Source: Gemmobacter denitrificans
GTDB lineage: Bacteria > Pseudomonadota > Alphaproteobacteria > Rhodobacterales > Rhodobacteraceae
DNA length: 64,000 nt
Reading direction: 5' to 3'
NCBI RefSeq assembly: GCF_036964905.1
Contig: NZ_JBALHR010000012.1
Location: 1-64,000, forward strand
Position numbers and translations under genes: made by a program. Of the stretch, positions 54,772 to 62,104 are shown piece by piece (within the stretch, counting starts at the first letter, position 1; each line of letters begins with the position of its first letter). Under the pieces are notes generated by a model that saw only the letters and a list, made by a program, of their open reading frames with translations, was not told where the DNA came from and did no database searches.

Positions 54772-54856
54772 GGCAGGGCTCCAGAGACGTGATCCTGCCT
54801 GCTTATAGGCAAATCCCGCGCCGGGTGCGAGTGCTTATCCCGCGCCCGTCCCGCAA

Positions 54857-55393
54857 TCAGGCCCCGTCCACAAGCGTGGCCACCCCTTTGAGCAGTTCCG
54901 CAATCGACACGGCACCGTCCCCGTCTGCATCGAAGGCGAGGACGGCGCGCAGTCCATCGGCCCGCCGGTCAGAAAACCGGTCAAGGGCTTGCGCTTGCGC
55001 AAAGCCCACAATTTCGGCGCCAACCAGGGTGCCATTGCCATCCTGATCGGCAGCCGCCTGGCGCAAGGCCCAGGCCCCCCGCCCCCGCGCCGACAGCACC
55101 AGGTTCATCTCTTGCCCTTCTTCCGCCGAGACAGCGCCATCGCCATCAAGATCCGCGCTGAGCAGATCGCGCAGCGCATTGGCACGCGCAGCAGCCCGTT
55201 CCACCGCGACGTGACGGTCGATCCCTTCGGACGTCAGCCCTGCCGGTCCGCCAAACCCGGCAACGAGGCGGGTCATTTCGGCCAGCCATCGGTCAGGTGC
55301 CTTCAGGATGCGCGCCTTCACAGAGGCAGGCAGATCAGGGTCAGCCAGCGCAAAACCGGGCCATAGCACAAACAGGATCAATAACAGCCGCAT
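54857..55393 (-). CDS. Exported EF-hand calcium-binding protein
   Basis: A 178-residue protein with a signal peptide (RLLLILFVLWPGFALA) and three EF-hand loops: DLDGDGAVSAEE, DQDGNGTLVGAE and DADGDGAVSIAE. Calcium binding in the periplasm is likely; the role is unknown. Of two adjacent ATGs the second (55393) has the better spacing from AAGGGG. The frame extends further upstream without a ribosome site. Confidence 0.85.
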   Translation of the reverse strand: MRLLLILFVLWPGFALADPDLPASVKARILKAPDRWLAEMTRLVAGFGGPAGLTSEGIDRHVAVERAAARANALRDLLSADLDGDGAVSAEEGQEMNLVLSARGRGAWALRQAAADQDGNGTLVGAEIVGFAQAQALDRFSDRRADGLRAVLAFDADGDGAVSIAELLKGVATLVDGA

Positions 55394-55610
55394 CATGTTC
55401 CCCTTATGTTCAAGCCCACTTCGACTGATTCCGGTTAAGAAATCCCTAATGGTGCTGAACGGGTCGCTTGCGCCAAAGATAGAAATGCTTGAGTTCTGTC
55501 CTGACCGCTTGCGCGAAGAGCCCACACTGACCGGTGCTGTGCTACGGCTGAATGTCTGCTAGGCATTCAATCGAGACAGTAAACGCAACATCTTAGAGGC
55601 ACCAATCACT

Positions 55611-56081
55611 ATGCCTTTGGAACCACAAACCTATCGACAATACGCCTACCTTGGAATTCAAGGGAAAGGCCCGTCACAGAAAATTTCGGACGCTCTTGGT
55701 CTCGAACCTGATGAGGAATGGTCGGAAGGCGATGATTGGCAAACGAAAGGGCCACACAAGAAACGGTGGTTCACGAATTGGAAGCTGAACAGTGGAGTTC
55801 CGGAAACTGAGGGCCTGAACATCCATGTGGAAGCCATCTTGCGTCGTTTGCGATCTCGTGAGTTGGCGCTGCAGGCCTTGACCGGAGACTATGATATCCG
55901 CGTCGTTTTGGTGAGTTACAACCTTCAGTGCTTTAGTTTCGAGTTGGATTTCCAGCATCAAAGACGTTTGACCCAGCTCGGCATCCGCACTTGGTTTGAC
56001 GCTTATATTGATGAAGATGTCCACAAACTCATGTTTGATTTACGCGCCCAATATGGGCGCGACGCCGTTGACGGTGAATGA
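55611..56081 (+). CDS. DUF4279-like hypothetical protein in low-G+C DNA
   Basis: A 156-residue soluble protein. The segment AYLGIQGKGPSQKISDALGL, with TNWKLNSGV and the final YIDEDVHKLMFDL, resembles DUF4279 proteins, whose function is not established. G+C is about one half by eye against about two thirds in neighbours, and codon choice differs (many A/T third bases), suggesting horizontal transfer. The ribosome site is weak (AGAGG 12 bases upstream). It stands alone between unrelated genes. Confidence 0.75.
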   Translation: MPLEPQTYRQYAYLGIQGKGPSQKISDALGLEPDEEWSEGDDWQTKGPHKKRWFTNWKLNSGVPETEGLNIHVEAILRRLRSRELALQALTGDYDIRVVLVSYNLQCFSFELDFQHQRRLTQLGIRTWFDAYIDEDVHKLMFDLRAQYGRDAVDGE

Positions 56082-56263
56082 AACTAGAGACGAAGTGAAA
56101 AGCCGCCATTGGGGTGGTCGCAGCGAAAGCTCACTTCGTCCGCAGAGCCGCCGGCCAATTCGGACAAAAGCAGCTACCCAAACCATGCGGAACAAATACG
56201 GTCGCTTTCGGGCAAGCGGGGTGGGCCTCTTGCGGCACTGTGTGGGGTGACAGGGAGGTTGCC

Positions 56264-56926
56264 ATGTATGTTCTTCACTACGCGCCAGACAATGCCTCGC
56301 TCATCATCCGCCTTGCCTTGCTGGAGGCCGGCCTGCCCTTCCGCACCGCGCTGGTGGATCGCAGCACAAGGGCGCAGGACAGCGCGGCCTATCGGCGGTT
56401 GAACCCGACCGGGCTGATCCCCGTGCTGGAAACCGACGAAGGCCCGATTTCAGAAACCGGTGCCATCCTGTTGTGGCTGGCCGACCGTCATCCCGAACTT
56501 GCGCCGCAGGCCCAAAGGGGGGATTTCCTCAAATGGCTGTTTTTCCTTTCGAATACGGCACATGCAGATATCCGCCACCTGTTCTACCCCGATCTTTATG
56601 TGGGGCCCGAGGGGCACGACGGGCATCGCGCCCGGTTGCAGGCACGGATGCAAACCCATTTCGGCCAGCTTGACCGGGTGGCCGATACGCCGCTCTTTGC
56701 TCCACCTTCGGTGCTGGCCCTTTATGCCGCTGCCCTGTTGCGCTGGTCTGTGCTCTACACCCGGCCCGACTGGTTCCGGCTGGCGGATTATCCGGCTTTG
56801 GCTGCGCGCGCGGCCGCGTTGGAAATCCGGCCATCGGTTGCGGCCCTGATTGCGGCCGAAGGCCTTGGCCCCCGGCCCTTCACCGAACCACAGCCCTGCC
56901 GCCCGCCCGAGGGCAGCGCGCTCTGA
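56264..56926 (+). CDS. Glutathione S-transferase family protein
   Basis: A 220-residue GST. The N-terminal thioredoxin-like domain has LLEAGLPFRTALVD, the cis-Pro segment LNPTGLIPVLE and ETGAILLWLADRHP; an all-helical C-terminal domain follows. GGGAGGTTGCC precedes the ATG. The substrate is unknown. The 180 bases upstream still show mixed composition from the DUF4279 region. Confidence 0.9.
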   Translation: MYVLHYAPDNASLIIRLALLEAGLPFRTALVDRSTRAQDSAAYRRLNPTGLIPVLETDEGPISETGAILLWLADRHPELAPQAQRGDFLKWLFFLSNTAHADIRHLFYPDLYVGPEGHDGHRARLQARMQTHFGQLDRVADTPLFAPPSVLALYAAALLRWSVLYTRPDWFRLADYPALAARAAALEIRPSVAALIAAEGLGPRPFTEPQPCRPPEGSAL

Positions 56927-57014
56927 CCCGTCCGGATCGGGCGGGCAAATGTCGCATTTCCCCCTCGCATCGCGCGGCAAACCCGCCATATTGGCGCCAG
57001 CAGGGAGACGCCAC

Positions 57015-57050
57015 ATGACCAGATCCACCCAAGCGCGGAGCACGCGCTGA
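57015..57050 (+). CDS. 11-codon upstream ORF before sdaA
   Basis: ATG at 57015 preceded by CAGGGAGACGCCAC encodes MTRSTQARSTR, then TGA at 57048-57050. The stop overlaps the sdaA start codon (TGATG). The peptide has three Thr and two Ser in eleven residues. A leader peptide or translational-coupling ORF is possible; it could also be chance. Confidence 0.4.
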   Translation: MTRSTQARSTR

Positions 57051-58423
57051 TGTTCCTTTCGGTTTTCGACATGTTCAAGGTGGGCATCGGCCCATCCTCT
57101 TCGCATACGATGGGGCCGATGGTGGCTGCTGCGCGGTTTCTGGCCACGCTGAAGTCCAGCCCCTTCCACGCCCATGGCCTGCGTGCATCACTGCATGGCA
57201 GCCTGGCCTTTACAGGTGTGGGCCATGCGACCGACCGGGCCACGATCCTGGGTCTGGCAGGGTTCGAGCCCGCCACCTATGACCATGACAAGGCCGAGGC
57301 GGCCCTGGCGGCGATCCATGCCACCAAGACCATCTGCCCGCCTGGCCTTGGCACGCTGCGCTTCGATCCCAAAACCGACATGCTGTTCGATTTCGGCCCC
57401 GCCCTGCCCGGCCATGCCAATGGCATGATCCTGAAGGCCACAGATGCCGAAGGCGACGTGATCCTTGAAGAAACCTATTATTCCATCGGCGGCGGCTTTG
57501 TGCTGACGGCAGATGAACTGGCGCAGGGCGCTGCGGCCAAGCCCAAGGCCGCCTGCCCCTATCCGTTTGAAACTGCAGCCCAGATGCTCGACATGGCGCG
57601 CGCCTCGGGCAAATCCATCGCGCGGATGAAGCTGGAAAACGAATTGGCCTTCCGCAGCAAGGCCGAAATTGACGCAGGCATCGCCCGGCTGTGGGAGGTG
57701 ATGAACAATTGCATCACCCGTGGCATGGCGGGTGAAGGCATTCTGCCCGGCGGGCTCAAGGTGCGCCGTCGCGCCAAGGGAATCCACGAAGCGCTGCTGG
57801 CCGAACGCGGCCTGAACATGACCGCGCCCCATACGATCAACGACTGGATGTCGCTCTATGCCATGGCGGTGAACGAGGAAAACGCGGCAGGTGGCCAGGT
57901 GGTAACAGCGCCCACCAATGGCGCGGCGGGCGTGCTGCCGGCTGTGCTGCGCTATTATCTCGACCATGTGCCGGGCGCATCGACCGCGAAGATCCCGGAT
58001 TTCCTGCTGACGGCTGCGGCCATCGGGGGGCTCTGCAAGCATAATGCCAGCATTTCGGGTGCGGAATGTGGCTGTCAGGCCGAAGTGGGCAGTGCTGCGG
58101 CGATGGCGGCGGCGGGGCTGGCTGCCGTGATGGGCGGCACCCCGGAACAGGTGGAAAACGCCGCCGAAATCGCGCTGGAACATCATCTTGGCATGACCTG
58201 CGATCCGGTGAAGGGATTGGTGCAGGTTCCCTGCATCGAGCGTAACGGTCTGGGCGCGATCAAGGCGGTTTCTGCCGCCAGCCTTGCCCTGCGTGGCGAC
58301 GGGCAGCATCTGGTCAGTCTGGATGTCTGCATCGAAACGATGCGCCAGACCGGCCACGACATGCATGAAAAATACAAGGAAACCTCGCTCGGGGGCCTTG
58401 CGGTGAACGTGCCGAACTGCTGA
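57050..58423 (+). CDS. sdaA: L-serine ammonia-lyase (serine dehydratase)
   Basis: A 457-residue iron-sulfur enzyme deaminating L-serine to pyruvate. The beta domain begins FKVGIGPSSSHTMGPMVAA, and the alpha domain has GGQVVTAPTNGAAGVLPAVL and the Cys-rich GLCKHNASISGAECGCQAE that holds the 4Fe-4S cluster. The ATG overlaps the stop of an 11-codon ORF; GCGGAG stands 9-10 bases before it. Confidence 0.95.
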   Translation: MFLSVFDMFKVGIGPSSSHTMGPMVAAARFLATLKSSPFHAHGLRASLHGSLAFTGVGHATDRATILGLAGFEPATYDHDKAEAALAAIHATKTICPPGLGTLRFDPKTDMLFDFGPALPGHANGMILKATDAEGDVILEETYYSIGGGFVLTADELAQGAAAKPKAACPYPFETAAQMLDMARASGKSIARMKLENELAFRSKAEIDAGIARLWEVMNNCITRGMAGEGILPGGLKVRRRAKGIHEALLAERGLNMTAPHTINDWMSLYAMAVNEENAAGGQVVTAPTNGAAGVLPAVLRYYLDHVPGASTAKIPDFLLTAAAIGGLCKHNASISGAECGCQAEVGSAAAMAAAGLAAVMGGTPEQVENAAEIALEHHLGMTCDPVKGLVQVPCIERNGLGAIKAVSAASLALRGDGQHLVSLDVCIETMRQTGHDMHEKYKETSLGGLAVNVPNC

Positions 58424-58446
58424 TGCCCTTGCCCACAGCCCCTTCG

Positions 58447-58468
58447 CCCCCCATCTTGCGGTGGGGGG
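58447..58468 (+). terminator. Hairpin between sdaA and DUF1992 gene
   Basis: CCCCCCA/TGGGGGG stem (7 bp) with an 8-base loop, 24 bases past the sdaA stop and 18 before the next start. No T run, so it may weaken rather than stop transcription. Confidence 0.35.
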
Positions 58469-58486
58469 GCTGAAAGGGGCAGGCGC

Positions 58487-58804
58487 ATGAAATGGTCTGA
58501 ACTCGCAGAACGGCAGATCCTGAAGGCGCAGGCCGAAGGACAGCTGGACAACCTGAAAGGCGCGGGCCAGCCGCTGGACCTGTCGGGCGATGGCAGTATG
58601 GAGGCCGTGGGCTTTCGCATCATGGCCGAAGCAGGCGCTCTGCCGCGTGAAGTGGCCTTGCGCAAGGCGGTGGAAGACCAGACCCGCGCCTTGCAATCGC
58701 TGACCGACGCCGAGGAGATCCGGCAGGCCCGCGCCCATCTGGCCGATCTGCAGTTGCGACTGGATATCGAGTCCGAAGCGCGACGGCGGTTTCAGGGAAA
58801 CTGA
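58487..58804 (+). CDS. DUF1992 (DnaJ-C28-like) small protein
   Basis: A 105-residue helical protein with the DUF1992 core: LAERQILKAQAEGQLDNLKG, GAGQPLDL and ALPREVALRKAVEDQ. The domain is shared with eukaryotic DNAJC28 but no J domain is present here. Function unknown. It follows sdaA by 63 bases. Confidence 0.88.
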   Translation: MKWSELAERQILKAQAEGQLDNLKGAGQPLDLSGDGSMEAVGFRIMAEAGALPREVALRKAVEDQTRALQSLTDAEEIRQARAHLADLQLRLDIESEARRRFQGN

Positions 58805-58879
58805 ACCCGCCATAACAAAGCCTGTATCGGTGACAATCCGGCGATGGACCGAAGCGTGGTGCGCGGCTACACCCGTGAC

Positions 58880-59785
58880 ATGACCCAAGATCGCGTCCTT
58901 CCCGGTGTTGCCCTGATGCTGGCCTTCTGTGTGCTGGCGCCGCTGCTGGATGTTGCGGCCAAGCTGGCGGCGGCAACCATCCCGGTTGGTCAGGTGACAC
59001 TGGCGCGGTTTGTCGTGCAGGGCGCGCTGATGCTGCCGCTGGCCCTGATCCTGCGCAGCGATTGGCGGATGTCGCCACGCATGGCGGGGCTGGTGCTGCT
59101 GCGAGCCGGATTTCTGGTGCTGTCCACCTATTGCTTCATCGCGGCGCTGGCGGAAATGCCCTTGGCCGATGCGCTGGCCATCGTCTTCATCGAACCCTTC
59201 ATCCTGCTGCTGCTGGGTCATCTGCTGTTTGGCGATGCGGTGGGGCCGCGGCGCATTGCCGCCAGCATCGTGGGCTTTGCCGGGGCGCTGTTGGTGATTC
59301 AGCCCGCCTTCGCCACCTTTGGTCTGGTCACGCTCTATCCGCTGGGAACGGCCTTCCTGTTTTCCTTTTACATGCTGGTCACCCGGGCCATGTCCACAGC
59401 GATGCAGCCGGTTGCAATGCAGCTGCACACCTCGCTGGCGGGTATCGCGCTATGCCTGCCGGTGATCCTCTGGGCCGAGGGCAGCGGTATTGCCATGCTT
59501 GATCCGGTGATGCCGCAAGGGTTGGCCTGGCTTTGGCTGTTCGGCGTCGGGTTCTGGGCCGCTGTCAGCCACATGTGCATGACCTATGCCCTGCGCTTTG
59601 CCCCATCGGCCACGCTGGCCCCCTTGCATTACTTTGAAATCGTGGTGGCAGTGGCCCTAGGCTATCTGGTCTTCGGTGATTTCCCGAATGCAATGACCTG
59701 GGCCGGGATTTTCGTCATCACCGGATCAGGGTTGTACATCCTTATGCGCGAACGCGCCGTCGCGCGGCAGGGCACGACGGCATAG
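58880..59785 (+). CDS. EamA/DMT-family transporter
   Basis: A 301-residue inner-membrane protein with ten predicted helices in two EamA repeats (first VALMLAFCVLAPLLDVAAKL, second LYPLGTAFLFSFYMLVTRAM). It exports or imports small metabolites; the substrate is unknown. The start MTQDRVLPG is chosen because the first helix follows; an ATG 12 codons earlier (58844) is possible, and neither has a good ribosome site. It is convergent with the RTX gene, with 2 bases between their ends. Confidence 0.88.
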   Translation: MTQDRVLPGVALMLAFCVLAPLLDVAAKLAAATIPVGQVTLARFVVQGALMLPLALILRSDWRMSPRMAGLVLLRAGFLVLSTYCFIAALAEMPLADALAIVFIEPFILLLLGHLLFGDAVGPRRIAASIVGFAGALLVIQPAFATFGLVTLYPLGTAFLFSFYMLVTRAMSTAMQPVAMQLHTSLAGIALCLPVILWAEGSGIAMLDPVMPQGLAWLWLFGVGFWAAVSHMCMTYALRFAPSATLAPLHYFEIVVAVALGYLVFGDFPNAMTWAGIFVITGSGLYILMRERAVARQGTTA

Positions 59786-59787
59786 GC

Positions 59788-61140
59788 TTACAGAATGATG
59801 ATATGGTCGGCGAGCCCGGCGATGTCATCATGACCTTCCAACACGATCACCGTGCCTGCCGCGCCGAAATCCAGCCGGATATTGCCATCTTCATCCAGCC
59901 GGGCAAAACGGGCCACCACCTGTTCAGCCGTCAGGTCACCCCGCCAGAGCCTGCCGGACAGGTGCAGGGCGTCATCGAAGAACAGCGCCTCGATCCCGGT
60001 GCGGAAATCAGAGATCCGATCTGCGCCCCCTGCCCGGCCAAACACAAAGACATCGGCCCCGGTTCCCCCTTCCAACTGGTCATCGCCCGCACCCCCTGCG
60101 AGTGTGTCAGACCCGTCGCCACCCGCCAGACTGTCTTTCCCGCCGTCGCCTGCAAGCCGATCGTCGCCACGCCCGCCCTCCAGCCGGTCATGGCCGCTGC
60201 CCCCCGACAACCGGTCATTGCCATCACCACCGGACAGCCGGTCGCCGTGGCTGCCGCCCAGCAGACGATCATCGCCGTCCCCCCCCGCCAGATCATCGGT
60301 GGCAGTGCCGCCGATCAGCGTGTCATTCTGACCGCCGCCCTGCAGCGTATCGCGCCCTGATCCGCCCTCGGCGCGCGCGGCCCCTGCGCCGTTGACAATC
60401 CAGTCATGGCCCCTGCCGCCGAAATAGCGGCTGGCACCATCTTCGCCGGAAATCGCCTGACTGCCCCCCCGGATCGTATCGTTCCCCGCCCCGCCATAGG
60501 CCAGATTGAAGCCTGAACGGAAACCGATTTCATCATTCCCGCTGCCACCATAAACCGTATCGTCATCGGCAGACCCGCCGATCGTGTCATGGCCTGCTCC
60601 GCCATATAGCAGGTCGTCGCCAAAGAAACCGTCGATCGAATCGTTGCCTGTGCCGCCGAACAGCGTGTCATTGCCGCGCCCGGCACCCAAGCTATCCTGC
60701 CCGGCACCACCAAAAAGGCGCGCATCACCCAGCCCGTCCAGCCGGTCATCACCCGCCAGAACAAGCGCAAGGAGCGCGCGGTCATCCCGCGTGCCCTGTG
60801 TCAGGAAGGCCGCGAAAAACTGGACCGCCTCAAGTGCGAAACCGGACAGGCTCCAGCCATAGTCCAGTCCTGTCACCTGCCCGCCCATCACCAGCGCCGA
60901 AACCGTCCCACCGGTCAGGCGGCCATTGATATCCACGGTCAACCCCTCGCCCATAATATGCAGGGGGCTGCCAGGTCCATCAAAGGTGATGGTCAGTTGC
61001 GCCCCATAGACCACACCGCGATGGGTGATCGGGCCAGTATCCAATTTGCTGTCTGTCCGCGCGGCCCAGAGACCGCCAAGATTAAGAGTCTCAAGATCAG
61101 CAGCGGCAAGATCGGGGTTCCAGCTGTGAAATACGGCCAT
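59788..61140 (-). CDS. RTX (hemolysin-type calcium-binding repeat) protein
   Basis: A 450-residue acidic protein. An N-terminal region of about 130 residues without known domain is followed by a long array of GGxGxDxLx nonapeptides (about 130-345; for example LFGGAGQDSL, GRGNDTLFGG, GGDGNDRLSG). A C-terminal part of about 90 residues follows (RISDFRTGIEALFFDDALHL to DHIIIL) that looks like a type I secretion signal. No Cys and no Sec signal fit export by an ABC-type I system, but none is encoded in this window. A calcium-folded extracellular or surface protein is inferred. Confidence 0.9.
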   Translation of the reverse strand: MAVFHSWNPDLAAADLETLNLGGLWAARTDSKLDTGPITHRGVVYGAQLTITFDGPGSPLHIMGEGLTVDINGRLTGGTVSALVMGGQVTGLDYGWSLSGFALEAVQFFAAFLTQGTRDDRALLALVLAGDDRLDGLGDARLFGGAGQDSLGAGRGNDTLFGGTGNDSIDGFFGDDLLYGGAGHDTIGGSADDDTVYGGSGNDEIGFRSGFNLAYGGAGNDTIRGGSQAISGEDGASRYFGGRGHDWIVNGAGAARAEGGSGRDTLQGGGQNDTLIGGTATDDLAGGDGDDRLLGGSHGDRLSGGDGNDRLSGGSGHDRLEGGRGDDRLAGDGGKDSLAGGDGSDTLAGGAGDDQLEGGTGADVFVFGRAGGADRISDFRTGIEALFFDDALHLSGRLWRGDLTAEQVVARFARLDEDGNIRLDFGAAGTVIVLEGHDDIAGLADHIIIL

Positions 61141-61284
61141 GAAGCGGGTCCTTTCCAGTCAGGTGTCGCGGCCCGAAAGGTTGCAGGGGCCGGTCGCTCG
61201 GAAAGTCTGGGAAATGCCGAAACCCGAGGCAAGTCAGGAATACCCGACCAAAGCGCCCGGATCGGAGGCTCTTACACCCTGCGT

Positions 61285-61965
61285 TTATGCTGGTATTGCC
61301 ATCAGTGCTGCCAGCGCCACAGCAAGCCGCCGCCGTGGCAGGATCACCAGAAGCCCGGGCCGGTCGGATTCGATCACAACCCGGCGTGCGCTGGCGCGGT
61401 TTGACGTGCCGATCCGGCCATCGGGGGCCAGTGTCAGCCCATCAATCGGCCATTCCAGCCCTTGCGACCGCCCAGTAACCGGCACCATCGGAAACAGCGA
61501 CACCCGATCCCCCACCGAAACTGTCATGTGCAAGACGGGCGGGGCGGCAAAGATCACATCCTGCGGCCCAAGGATCACACAGGGCATGTCAGGCCGCGTC
61601 GCCTGATGGCGCAACAGCCCGGCCAGCACCGACAGCGCGTGGTCAACCCGCCCCCCCGCCACACCCAATGCCAGAACGAAGGGGGCTGCCACATGGCGCA
61701 GCACCTTGTCGAAATCGGTGGTTTCCTGTTCCGGCACCTCATGCAGTCGCTGCGCCAGCCGCAGGCGCGCCGAATCTGACAGCGAATCCAGATCCCCGAT
61801 CACCGCCACCGGTTCAACGCCAAGTGCAAGCGCCCGGTCCGCCCCGCCATCAGCCGCCACAACGACGGGGGCATGGCGGCGCGCAAGGGCCATGTCGCGG
61901 GCAGGCACAGCCCCCCCTGCAACAAGGCAGATCGCTTCGGAAGATTCGACAATCAGGCGATTCAT
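61285..61965 (-). CDS. Thiamine pyrophosphokinase
   Basis: A 226-residue enzyme transferring pyrophosphate from ATP to thiamine. The motifs VVVAADGGADRALALGVEP, AVIGDLDSLSD and ETTDFDKVLRH are diagnostic, and the C-terminal thiamine-binding domain contains GLEWPIDGLTL. The start MNRLIVESSEA was chosen from homology; the ribosome site is weak. It is divergent from the large acidic gene at the right edge. Confidence 0.92.
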   Translation of the reverse strand: MNRLIVESSEAICLVAGGAVPARDMALARRHAPVVVAADGGADRALALGVEPVAVIGDLDSLSDSARLRLAQRLHEVPEQETTDFDKVLRHVAAPFVLALGVAGGRVDHALSVLAGLLRHQATRPDMPCVILGPQDVIFAAPPVLHMTVSVGDRVSLFPMVPVTGRSQGLEWPIDGLTLAPDGRIGTSNRASARRVVIESDRPGLLVILPRRRLAVALAALMAIPA

Positions 61966-62104
61966 GCAGATACTGTTCCGGGAATTAAGGCAAAGGGCCG
62001 GGTCACGGGCCATAATCAATCCTTCAAATTACCCCCTTCTGTCCACGGAATTGAACGGTGGGGCGGTAAAGTGGCAGCATGGTTTTGTAGAAGGCGACCA
62101 TCCG

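Noticed and set aside
57188..59428. 746-codon minus-strand frame covering sdaA, DUF1992 and part of the transporter
   Set aside because: It spans three well-supported plus-strand genes and its product is His/Gln/Arg-rich shadow sequence.
59850..60780. DNA repeats in the RTX gene mistaken for a CRISPR-like array
   Set aside because: The periodicity is 27 bases or multiples, in frame, and encodes GGxGxDxLx units; there are no constant repeats with unique spacers. No CRISPR array was seen elsewhere in the window.
61966..62104. Possible TPP riboswitch near the thiamine pyrophosphokinase gene
   Set aside because: The conserved CUGAGA and ACC...GAUCUGG-type THI-box segments are not present.
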